This document shows, one piece after another, positions 48,816-60,000 of a DNA stretch of 64,000 nucleotides. The translations under genes and the position numbers were made by a program. The notes below the pieces were generated by a model. The model saw only the letters and a program-made list of their open reading frames with translations. It searched no databases and had not been told where the DNA came from. The first letter of the stretch is position 1. Each line of letters begins with the position of its first letter. Source of the DNA: Anaeramoeba ignava (Eukaryota; Metamonada; Anaeramoebidae); assembly GCA_028826165.1 (NCBI GenBank), contig JAPDFW010000114.1, positions 856,501 to 920,500 on the forward strand, written 5' to 3'.

Positions 48816-49875
48816 TTACCAATTTTCTCCTAAAACTTCAAAATATTTTTGTCCAACTCCACAAGCAGGACAAACATTTGGAGCATCTTTTGCCCAATGA
48901 AGATACTAAAAAATAATATATAAAAAATAAATATTTTTTAATTTTAAGATTTATTTTAAAAAAATTTTATAAACTTACACCACAATTAAGACATCTCCAA
49001 ATCACAACTTTTTCTTTTGAAAAAACTTGTTTTTCTTTAATATTCTTAGCAAGATCTATTTAAATTTTAATTTTAATTTAATTTTGATTTAAATTTTTAT
49101 TTTAATTTTGATTTAAATTTTTATTTTAATTTTAATTTAAATTTTGATTTTAATTTTGATTTTAATTTAATTTTATTTTTACCAAGAAAACGTTTTTGAT
49201 GTTGTTTTTCAGCAACAGCAATAGCTTCAAAGATTTTTGCAATATCTTCAAAACCTTCTTCTCTTGCAACCTAAAAAATAAAAATAAATATAAAAATAAT
49301 AAAAATAAATATAATAAAAATAAATATAAAAAGTGGAATAAAAAAGTGGAATAAAAATTTTTTTCTTTTTTTAATAATTCAAACCTTGGCAAATTCAGGA
49401 TACATAATTGTATGTTCATAACCTTCACCTTCAGCACTTGCTAATAAATTATCCACAGTTTTACCAACTTTTCCAAAATCAAATTCAGCATCAGAATGAA
49501 TTTTTGATTTTCCACCTTTCATTAAAGAAAAAAGACGTTTTGCATGTTCTTTTTCTTGATTTGCAGTTTCCTCAAAAATATTTGAGATTTGAACATAACC
49601 TTCTTGAAAAGCTTTTGCAGCAAAATAAGTGTATCTATTTCTTGCTTGAGATTCACCTGCAAAAGCTGTCATTAAATTTATTTGTGTTTTTGATCCTTTC
49701 AACTAATTTATTTTTTTAATTTATTTTTTTTATTTTTTTTAATTTTTTTAATTTTTTGGGGGATCTTTTTTATTTCTCTTTTGAAATTTACTTGATTTTG
49801 AATTTTTTCTGCTAAAGTACGTAATAATGTTTTTGTGTTTTTTGTTTGTTTTGCAATTTGTTTTATTTGAAGCAT
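48816..49875 (-). CDS. Rubrerythrin with a possible organelle presequence
   Basis: Five exons (49792-49875, 49385-49702, 49183-49270, 48979-49055, 48816-48905) join in phase into 218 residues. The di-iron ferritin-like domain has FAGESQARNRYTYFAAKAF, NQEKEHAKRLF and VAEKQHQKRF (Glu and ExxH ligands). The rubredoxin-like end has WRCLNCG and CPACG, which bind one iron. Rubrerythrins reduce hydrogen peroxide in anaerobes. Exon 1 adds 28 residues (MLQIKQIAKQTKNTKTLLRT...) before the conserved core. They are basic, poor in acidic residues and could form an amphipathic helix, so targeting to a hydrogenosome-like organelle is possible. Rubrerythrins are mostly prokaryotic, and an old lateral transfer is likely, but the four introns show it is fully domesticated. 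Confidence 0.93.
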
Positions 49876-49957
49876 TTTAAAAGGAAAATTTTTGGAATGA
49901 AAAAAATGAAAAAATTAAATTTGATTTTTTTTTTCATTTTTTTTTTCTTTTTAAAAA
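49876..49957. promoter_or_regulatory. 82-bp bidirectional promoter (rubrerythrin / ankyrin-kinase)
   Basis: A minus-sense CATTTTTTTCATTCC at about 49896-49912 and a plus-sense TTTTTTTTCATTTTTTTTTC at about 49928-49948 share the shortest divergent spacer in the window. Confidence 0.5.
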
Positions 49958-52900
49958 ATGGAAAATTTAAAAAAGAAACTTCAGGAAATAATTGAAGATA
50001 AATATTTTGTAAATGAAAAAAACAAAATACAAATTGAAATCAATAAGAAAAAAGATACACCTTTGCATATTGTTTGTCAAGAAATTTGCACTTTTTTAGT
50101 TTATTTTTTTATTAAAAATGGAATTGATCCAAACATAAAAAATATAGAAGGAAATTGTCCAATAAATTTTCTTTTTAAATCAATTCAATACAACAATTTT
50201 TTTACGATCCAAAAATTGAGTGTGAAAAAGCAAAACAAGAAAATTAATTCGCATGAATTAAAATTATTGAATCAATCTTTGGACTGTTTGTTTCTATTAG
50301 TTTTTTATGGGGGTTTTCAATCTCTTCATTTGTTTCAAACTTCGTCTCAAATCCAATCAATTCCAAATGAAGAAGTTTATCAATTGTTTATGAAAATTTA
50401 TTTAATTTCAAAAGATTATTCTCCTAGTTTTTGTCAATATTTTTCTGAACAAAAAGTGATTGAAATTCATCAACACATTGAAAATTTGGGAATTGATTTT
50501 GGAAAATTGAAAGAAATTGAATTTTTAATGGTTGGTGCTTTTGGGAAAATATGGAAAGCAATTTATAAAAATCAAATTGTAGTCAAGAAGAAATTTACAA
50601 ATCTTTTGGAAACAAAAGGCATTTTTTTTCTTCGAGAACTTAGTATTTTATTGTAATTTAAAAAAATTTGGAAATATCAACAAATTATAAATTAAACTAA
50701 AAATCCAAAAAAAACTCAAAAAAAAAATTCAAATTGAAAAAAAACTACAAGAAAATTGGATCATCCAAATATCATTAAATTAATTGGGTTTCATATCGAC
50801 ACAAATTTATCGAATAAGGAGAACAGAGAATCTGAATCATGTTTTCTTTTGGAATATGCTGAAAAAGGAGATTTATTCACATGGATGAAAAACGAAGAAA
50901 AAAATAACAAGAAAATTTCCAAAAAATTACTTTTAGAATTTTGCAAACAGATTGCATATGGGATGGAATTTTTACATGAAAATAAAATCGTTCATTGGGA
51001 TTTGAAATGCTCAAATATTTTGTTAACATCGAATAATCAAATCAAAATATGTGATTTTGGGTTATCAAGATTTGTAGGAGATTGTTTTGGAGTTGAACTT
51101 GATTTTCCGATAGAAGATATTGGATATCTTTATTGGCATGCTCCAGAAATTCTTCGAAGAGAAAGTTATTATAATTTTAAATCTGATGTTTATTCCTATG
51201 GTGTTTTATTATGGGAATTGTTTACTGGTTCAGAAGCGAATTTTGAATTTGAAGTTTTAAAGGATCCTACTTCAAATGATAATATTTTTCAACAAAATGT
51301 TTGGCATCAAAATATTTGGAAACAAAATATTTGGAAAGAAATAATTTCAAAAGAAAAAGAGGATGAAGTAAAAGAAGAAGATGAAAGAGACAAGATTATT
51401 TTAATAGAGGATGATTTAAAAAAAGTGAAAGATTCAAATAAAATTATTTTACTTTCGGAAGATTCTTTACTAGATTTAAAGGAGGAACAAGATATAAATA
51501 AAACTAAATCAACTGATTTCAACAAAGAACAAGATATAAATAAGATTAAATCAACTGATTTCAACAAAGAACAAGATATAAATAAGATCACAACAATTAA
51601 TTTCAACAAAGATAAAGATTCAAATAAAATTAAATCAAATAATTTCAACCAAGAACAAAATTCAAATAAGATTATTCCAATTAATTTCAACAAAGAACAA
51701 GATATAAATAAAATTAAATCAAATAATTTAAACAAAGAACAAAATTCAAATAAAATTAAATCAAATAATAATTCAAATAAAATTATTCCAATTAATGATT
51801 CAAATAAAGAAAAAGATTCAAATAAAATTAAATCAAATAATTTCAACAAAGAACAAGATTCAAATAAAATTATTCCAATTAATGATTCAAATAAAATTAT
51901 TCCAATTAAAGATTTAAACAAAGAACAAGATATAAATAAAATTAAATCAAATAATTTCAACAAAGAACAAGATATAAATAAAATTAAATCAAATAATTTA
52001 AACAAAGAACAAGATTCAAATAAAATTATATCAAATAATTTCAACAAAGAACAAGATTCAAATAAGATTATTCCAATTAAAGATTCAAATAAAATTATTC
52101 CAATTAATGATTCAAATAAAATTATTCCAATTAAAGATTCAAATAAAACTAAATCAATTAATGATTCAAATAAAATTATTCCAATTAATGATTCAAATAA
52201 GATTATTCCAATTAATGATTCAAATAAAATTATTCCAATTAATAATTTAAACAAAGAAAAAGAAAAGAACTCAAAACAAATCATCTTGATAAAAGATATT
52301 TCAAAAAAACAAAATGAATTAGAAAAAATTATTTTATTAGAAGATAATTCCCAAAAAAAAGTTATAGATAAACAAATTGTACCTAAACAAAATATTTGGC
52401 AACAAATTGTTTCAAAACAAAATATTTGGGAACAAAATATCTGGAAAGATAATATTTTACATCAGAATATTTGGAAAGAAAATGTTTGGCAAAATAATTT
52501 TTGGAAAGATAATATCTTACAAAAAAATATTTGGAAACAAAATATTTGGGAAGAAACAATTTCAAAACAACAAAATAATTCCAAAAAAATCATTTCGAAA
52601 AAACAGAATATTTGGCAAAATAATATTTCAAAACAACATAAAATTTCACAAGAAGATGTTTCAAAACAATATAATCTTGAAAAAGAAGGAAAAAACACAA
52701 ATAAACAAAAACTTCCAAAAAATCAACCAAAAAATCAAAATAATTCCAAAAATCAACCTAAAAAACATTTCGTTTCAAATCAAAATATTTGGCAAGAAGA
52801 TATTTCAAAAGAGAATGAATCAATTCAAGAAAATATTTCAAAACAATTTTTATTAAAAGAAAGTAGTTCATTAGAAAATATTTCCAAAAAGATGGATTGG

Positions 52901-53062
52901 ATTGAAAGTGTTACAATTAGAAAAAAAAGACCAAATTTAGATTTAATTCAAAAATATTTTCCAGAAATTGCTTATTTAATTGAAATTTGTTGGGATGATG
53001 ATAAAGAAAAAAGACCAAATTTTACAGAAATTATTATATTTTTGAACAAGATTAAAATATAA
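49958..53062 (+). CDS. Ankyrin-TKL kinase with about 550-residue insert and HWD motif
   Basis: Two exons (49958-50652, 50752-53062) give 1,001 residues. A degenerate ankyrin region (DTPLHIVCQEIC) lies at 30-75. The kinase starts near 190: GAFGKIWKAI, VVKKKF, DHPNIIKLIGFHI, then VHWDLKCSNILL at about 312, DFGLSR at about 332 and HAPEIL at about 362. The catalytic HRD Arg is Trp. After WELFTGSEANF (about 395) a low-complexity insert runs to about 943, and the domain then closes with WIESV, RPNLDL and ICWDDDKEKRPNF. The insert has a DSNKIIPIN/FNKEQ part and a NIWKQNIWK part. The kinase core is thus split between subdomains IX and X. It may still fold, with the repeat as a looped-out arm. Loss of the HRD Arg removes the usual phospho-loop contact but not the Asp. 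Confidence 0.85.
51480..52820 (+). repeat. Two-part coding repeat inside the kinase domain
   Basis: From 51480 to about 52255 the units are DSNKIIPIN, INKIKSNN and FNKEQD. From about 52375 to 52820 they are NIWKQ/NIWKE with Trp every 5-10 residues. Both parts stay in frame throughout. Confidence 0.88.
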
Positions 53063-53850
53063 ATTTAAATCAAAATCAAAATCAAAATTCAAAATCAAAA
53101 TCAAAATCAAAATCAAAATCAAAATCAAAATCAAAATCAAAATCAAAATCAAAATCAAAATCAAAATGAAAATCAAAATCAAAATCAAAATCAAAATCAA
53201 AATCAAAATCAAAATCAAAATTAAAATTTAAATCAAAATTAAAATCAAAATCAAAATCAAAATTCAAAATCAAAATCAAAATTAAAATCAAAATTAAAAT
53301 CAAAATCAAAATTAAAATCAAAATCAAAATTAAAATCAAAATTAAAATCAAAATTAAAATCAAAATTAAAATCAAAATCAAAATCAAAATCAAAATTAAA
53401 ATTTAAATCAAAATTAAAATTAAAATCAAAATCAAAATCAAAATCAAAATTAAAATTAAAATCAAAATTAAAATCAAAATCAAAATTAAAATCAAAATCA
53501 AAATTAAAATCAAAATCAAAATTAAAATCAAAATTAAAATCAAAATCAAAATCAAAATCAAAATTAAAATTAAAATCAAAATCAAAATTAAAATCAAAAT
53601 CAAAATCAAAATTTAAATCAAAATCAAAATCAAAATTTAAATCAAAATCAAAATCAAAATCAAAATTAAAATCAAAATTAAAATCAAAATCAAAATTTAA
53701 ATCAAAATCAAAATCAAAATCAAAATTAAAATCAAAATCAAAATCAAAATTAAAATCAAAATCAAAATTAAAATCAAAATCAAAATTTAAATCAAAATCA
53801 AAATCAAAATCAAAATCAAAATCAAAATTAAAATTAAAATCAAAATCAAA
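53063..53850. repeat. CAAAAT/TAAAAT hexamer tract
   Basis: About 130 hexamers follow the kinase stop codon directly and run to 70 bp before the next promoter element. ILIL and DFDF open frames on the minus strand are by-products. No gene is present. Confidence 0.9.
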
Positions 53851-53904
53851 ATCAATTCCTAATATAAATATAAAATAAGAAAGAAAGAAAGAAAGAAAAA
53901 AATT

Positions 53905-53942
53905 TTTTTTTTCATTTTAATTTTTCATTTTTTTCAATTTAA
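53905..53942 (+). promoter_or_regulatory. CATTTTT element upstream of threonine synthase
   Basis: TTTTTTTTTCATTTTAATTT and a second TTCATTTTTTTC lie 25-55 bp before the ATG. Confidence 0.45.
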
Positions 53943-53960
53943 TTAAATTTAATTAATTTA

Positions 53961-56937
53961 ATGTTATCAAACAAAACAACAGTATTTACAAAAGGATTAC
54001 GTTCAGTTTACACAGGAAAATTATATGAAATTAACAAATTTAAATATATATGTGAAACAGAAGAAGAAAAAAGTGTAATTGATGTAGTTTATGATTTTGA
54101 GAAAATAAAAGCACATATTGAAACAGAAGGATGGCCTTTAAATAATCCTGGAATTTGGAAATATGCACCACTTCTTCCACTTCCTTTGGAAAGAACTGAT
54201 TGTTTTTCTCCTTTAATTGTTGGTGATACTCCTTTATATAAAATCAATCATTCAATAAATGGTTTCAATAATGTTTTTGTTAAAGACGAAGGAAGAAATC
54301 CTACTGCTAGTCTTAAAGACAGAGCAAGTGCAGTAGTTGTTTCTATGGCATTGTTTCAAAATGAAAAAGTTATTACAACTGCTTCAACTGGTTATTTATT
54401 CTTTTTATTTTTTCTTTCATTTCAAATCAATTTTTTTTAATTTATTTTTTTCATTTAAATTTTTCATTTAATTTTTAGGAAATGCTGCTGCTGCTTTATG
54501 TGGTAATATTTTAATTGGGAATTGATTTATTATCAAAAACGAATTGATTTAAATTGAAAAGAATATTTATTCAATTTTATTAAATTTATTACAATAATTT
54601 AAATTTTCATTTTAAAAGGAATTGCAGCACCAATTAAATCTCTTGAGAAAATAATATTTGTTCCAAAAAGAATTCCTCAAGCTAAATTAGCACAATTATT
54701 AGTTTATGGAGCAAAAGTATTTCTTGTTGATGGATCTTATGTAGACACTTCTTTAAATCAATTTATTTCAATTTATTTCACATTTATTTCAATTTATTTC
54801 AAATTTATTTCAATTTATTTCAATTTATTTCAATTTATTTCAAATTTAAATTTATTCCAAATTTATTCCACATTTATTTCACATTTATTTCAATTTATTT
54901 CAATTTATTTCAATTTATTTCAATTTATTTCAATTTATTTCAATTTATTTCAAATTTATTTCAATTTATTTCAATTTTATTTCAATTTATTTCAATTTAT
55001 TTCAATTTATTTAAATTTTTTTCATTTTATATCAATTTATTTCAATTTATTTCAATTTATTCCACATTTATTTCAATTTATTTCAATTTATTCCACATTT
55101 ATTTCAATTTATTCCACATTTATATCAATTTATTCCAATTTCTTTCAATTTATTTCAATTTATTTCAATTTAGTTTCAATTTATTCCAATTTATTTCAAT
55201 TTAAATCAATTTTATTTCAATTTATATCAATTTATTTCATATTTATTTCACATTTATTTCAATTTATATCACTTTATTTCAATTTATTTCAATTTATTTC
55301 AATTTATTTCAATTTATTTCAAATTATTTCAAATTATTTCAATTTATTTCAATTTATTTCAATTTATTTCAATTTATTTCACTTTATTCCAATTTATTTC
55401 AATTTAAATCAATTTTATTTCAATTTATATCAATTTATTTCATATTTATTTCACATTTATTTCAATTTATATCAATTTATTTCAATTTATTTCACTTTAT
55501 TCCAATTTATTTCAATTTATTTCAAATTTAAATCAATTTATTTCAAATTTATTTCAATTTATTTCAAATTTATTTCAATTTATTTCAAATTTATTTCAAT
55601 TTATTTCAAATTTATTTCAATTTATTTCAATTTATTTCAATTTATTCCAAATTTATTTCAAATTTATTCCAAATTTATTTCACATTTATTTCAATTTATT
55701 TCAAATTTATTTCAATTTATTTCAATTTATTTCAATTTATTTCAATTTAAATCAATTTATTTCAATTTATTTCACTTTATTCCAATTTATTTCAATTTAT
55801 TTCAAATTTAAATCAATTTATTTCAAATTTATTTCAATTTATTTCAAATTTATTTCAATTTATTTCAAATTTATTTCAATTTATTTCAAATTTATTTCAA
55901 TTTATTTCAATTTATTTCAATTTATTCCAAATTTATTTCAAATTTATTCCAAATTTATTTCAAATTTATTCCAAATTTATTTCAATTTATTTAAATTTAT
56001 TTAAATTTTAAAAAAGGATGATGCTTATGATTTATGTGAAAAAGCAACAAAGAAATTTGGATGGTATTCAAGATCAACAGCATATAATTATTTCACAATA
56101 GAAGGGAAAAAAACAGTTTCTTTTGAAATTTGCAATCAATTAGCTCAATTATTAAAATTAAAACCAAAAGAGAATCAAAAAGGAAATTTACAATTTGAAG
56201 CACCAGATTGTATTTTTGTTAGTGTTGGAGATGGAAATATTATTTCTGGTGTTCATAAAGGATTAAAAGAATTATTTGAATTAAAATTAATTGAAAAAAT
56301 TCCAAAAATTGTTGGAGTTCAAGCAGAAAAAAGTAATTATATTTACAATCTTTGGAAAAATCAAAAGGAACGTTCTCAAGAACAATATGAATCAACAGAT
56401 ACAATTGCAGATTCTATTTCTGCTTGTTATCCAAGGTTTAATTCATTTTCATCTAGAAATTAAATTTCAAATTTTTGATTCAAAAAAAATATTTAAAAAA
56501 AAAATATTTAAACATGAAATTTAGAGATCAAACAAGAGCAGTTAGAGCTGCAAAAGAAACTAATGGTTTATATATAACAGTTTCAGATGAAGAGATTGTT
56601 AAAGCAATTCCACATTTAGCACAATGTTCTGGAGTTTTTCCTGAACCAGCAGCTGGTATAAATATATTTTTTAATTAATAAAAATATTTTAAATATAAAA
56701 TATAAAATTAAAACAAAATCAAATAAATATTTCTTTATTAATTTAGCTGCTGGTTGGGCTGGTTTTTTAAAATTTACACAAGATGAAAAATATCAAAATT
56801 TCTTGAAAAAGGATGATAAAATTGTTATAATTTCAACTGGAAATGGTTTAAAAGATATTAATACAGCAAAAATGTCAGTTGAAAATAAAGAACCACCACT
56901 TATTAAATCACTTGAAGATATTGAGAAATTTCAATAA
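53961..56937 (+). CDS. Threonine synthase
   Basis: Six exons (53961-54390, 54479-54502, 54619-54740, 56017-56435, 56525-56655, 56747-56937) give 438 residues; exon 2 is only 24 bp. The protein is a fold-type-II PLP enzyme: GDTPLYKI, then KDEGRNPTASLKDRAS with Lys119 as the Schiff-base lysine. STGNAAAALCGIAA follows, then VPKRIPQAKLAQLLVYGAKV, and FVSVGDGNIISGVHKG as the phosphate-binding glycine loop. It converts O-phosphohomoserine to threonine. The whole pattern, including the GWYSRSTAYN segment, fits threonine synthase better than threonine dehydratase or cysteine synthase. Intron 3 (1,276 bp) is filled with an ATTTCAATTT repeat. Whether the rest of the pathway is present cannot be seen here. 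Confidence 0.88.
54760..56008 (+). repeat. TTTATTTCAA tandem repeat in threonine synthase intron 3
   Basis: More than 100 copies of a 10-11 bp unit (TTTATTTCAA, variants ATTTATTCCA and AAATCAATTT) fill the intron. A stretch of about 200 bp near 55495-55700 recurs near 55770-55975, so larger blocks were duplicated as well. Confidence 0.9.
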
Positions 56938-57082
56938 ACGATCCAAAAAATAAATCAATTAAAAAAATCAATTAAATCAAATAAATCAATAAAAAATTCA
57001 ATTATTTTTGATTTATTTTACGTAAGAAAAAAAGGGTAAAAAAAGTGGAAAAGAAAAAGGGTAAAAAAAGTGGAAAAGAAAA

Positions 57083-60000
57083 TTAAAAATTTCGAATAAT
57101 TTTCCATTGGAAAATAGACATATCAGCTCCACCAACAGAAATAACATGAGAATCAGAAAGACAACGAACAGAAGGAATATCAGAAGAATGACCAAGATAA
57201 ACTTGAAATTTATCAGGATTAACAAGAGGATAAGAATAAACTTTTAATTGAGGAGTGACATTATTAGTAGCAACTAAACAACACATTGTTGAATCAAAAT
57301 GTTTTTCACGATGTAATTTTTCAACAATTTCGCACTCATCTGTAAGCCAATTAATTTGAGTGTAATTTTGGCTTGAAACTTTTCCTCTATCATTTAAAAA
57401 AACAGTAGTTTGCTTGCCATCAGTTGCACGAACTTCATCTGAGTTTATTGACCAATCAAAAGCACTAACAGCACCAGAAATCTTTGTTTGCCATGATTTC
57501 CTGAAACGACTTTGTGAGCGATAGTTTGCAATTATCCCATCAGAAAATCCAATTACTAAAGATTGTGAATCTGAAGAAAATTTCATAGCTGTCAATAAAC
57601 TTGTTATATCTTTTCGATTTGCTATTGGTTTCAGATCTGAATCTACAACAACAAATCCTCCATCTCGTAATCCAATCGCAATCATCTCCCCATTTGGTGA
57701 ATATGTTACTGATCTTGGTTGTCCGTTGATTGTCATTTTGGTGAGCATTTCGTGAGTGAATCCACTCCAACATAACATTGTTCTATCGTCACCTACAGAA
57801 ACGAATTCTTGTCTTTTTGGGTGGGTAGCTATTCCCCAAACTTCATCTCCATGAGACTTTAATTTTTGATTTAATTTAAAATTTGATTTAAATTTTGAAT
57901 TAATTTTTGGATTGAATTGATTTAAAATTGATATAAAATTGATTTAAATTTGATTTAAAATTGATTTAAATTTGATTTAAAATTGATATAAAATTGATTT
58001 AAATTTGATATAAATTTGATTTAGATTTAGATTTAGATTTAGATTTAGATTTAGATTTGATATAAAATTGATTTAAATTTGATTTAAAATTGATTTAAAT
58101 TTGATTTAAATTTGATATAAATTTGATTTAAATTTGATTTAAAATTGATATAAAATTGATTTAATTTTGATTTAAAATTGATTTAAATTTGATTTAAAAT
58201 TGATTTAAATTTGATTTAAATTTGATTTAAAATTGATTTAAATTTGATTTAAATTTGATTTAAAATTGATTTAAATTTGATTTAATTTTGATTTAAAATT
58301 GATTTAAATTTCATTTAAAATTGATATAAATTTGATTTAGATTTAGATTTAGATTTAGATTTAGATTTAGATTTGAATTTAGATTTAGATTTAGATTTAG
58401 ATTTTGATTTAATTTAGATTTAGATTTAGATTTAGATTTAGATTTAGATTTGATTTTGTACAATCATAATTGGTTTTGCAATATTGGTTGATAAATCAAC
58501 TTCCCATATTTGATTTTTGTTTGAACCAGTAATTAATTTTCCATTTTCATTATGTTTTAATGAACGAAGTTGACCAATAACAAGAGAATCAATTTTTGAA
58601 ATTGGTTGAAATTCTTTTTCATCCCAAATTATTATTTTCCCATCTTTTCCTCCTGTAAAGAAAGTTGAAGAATCTGTTGTACAAATTGAAAGAAGAAGAC
58701 CCTAATAAAAAGAATTATTTAATAAATTTTAAAATCAAAATAAAAAAAGATGAATATTTTGTTTAAAATCTACAGTATGAGCTCTAAAAGATTTTTCTAA
58801 AGAATAACTTGAACAATCCCACATATAAACTTCTCCATTTTTAGTTCCTGTTAAAGCTTTATTACTTTTAGTTATTACTAATGATAATAACATTGTTTTT
58901 TGTTTTTCACTAAATTCTCCTTCTTTAAATGATAAATTTTTATTATTTTCTGTAAATTTCCAAAACTTGATATGAGAAATCCCACAAGAAACAAAAGAAG
59001 AAGGATCAATAGGATTTGATTCAATACATAAAACCTAAATTTAATTAAATTTAATTAAATTTTATTTTAATAAAAAAAAAAGTGGAATTTATTTTTTGCT
59101 TTTTTTGCTTTTTTTTACTTTTTGTTCGTTAGTTGAACTTTTTGCAAGCATTTCTTTATTTTCCCAATCCCAAACAGAAATAGGATAAGATTCACTATAA
59201 CAACAAATAAATAACCATTTTCCATCACTTGAAAATGATAATCCAGAAACTCCTTTAGAATCTTCTACATGAAATTTTGATAATAATTTAATATTTACAG
59301 AATCCCAAATACAAATTAAAGGATTTTCTCCATCTTGACCAGTTGCAATATAAGATTTATTAGGATGAATTGCATTACTAAACAATAATAAAGAATATTT
59401 CAAATATAAACAGAAAATTTTCAATATGAATATTATTTGTATTTTGATTAAATCTTTGTTTTGAAAAATTCACCATGAAATTTGAGAAGAATGTGCTAAA
59501 AAAAATCTTTGAGTATTATTTGTGATATTATGTACAATTCCAATTTTTGCAGTAAAATAAACAATTTCACCATTTTCATTATAATGTATATTGTTTCTTG
59601 TTTCGGTTCCTTTGTATCCATAAACAAATTCTAATTCTAATTTGGATGAGCATTTTTGTAAACTTAAATCACTTTCCAAATTATTATGAATTGATGTTTT
59701 AAAATTTGAATCCGATTTATCATCATCACTATTAAAAGTGAATTCTGATTTATTTTCTAAGAAATTTTCATTTTCTCCATTTTCAAAATTTGATTGAATA
59801 ATAGTTGGTGTTTTTGTTTGTGATCTAGATAGTGGACGTATTCCTTTTCCAATTTGAGTTCTTGATCTATTTCTTGTTTCAATTGGAGATTTTGAATCTG
59901 TGTCTATTTTCTCTTCTTCAATTCCAAATTTAATTTCTTGTTTGATTTCCAATTTTTTCATTTGTGAATTTAATGAATTTTCATTTTCATTTTGATTTTT

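Noticed and set aside
48816-49875. Bacterial contamination or symbiont DNA because of rubrerythrin
   Set aside because: The gene has four in-phase GT-AG introns and the same promoter element and base composition as its neighbours.
53082-53609. ILIL/DFDF open frames after the kinase gene
   Set aside because: A pure CAAAAT/TAAAAT hexamer tract with no start context or unique residues.
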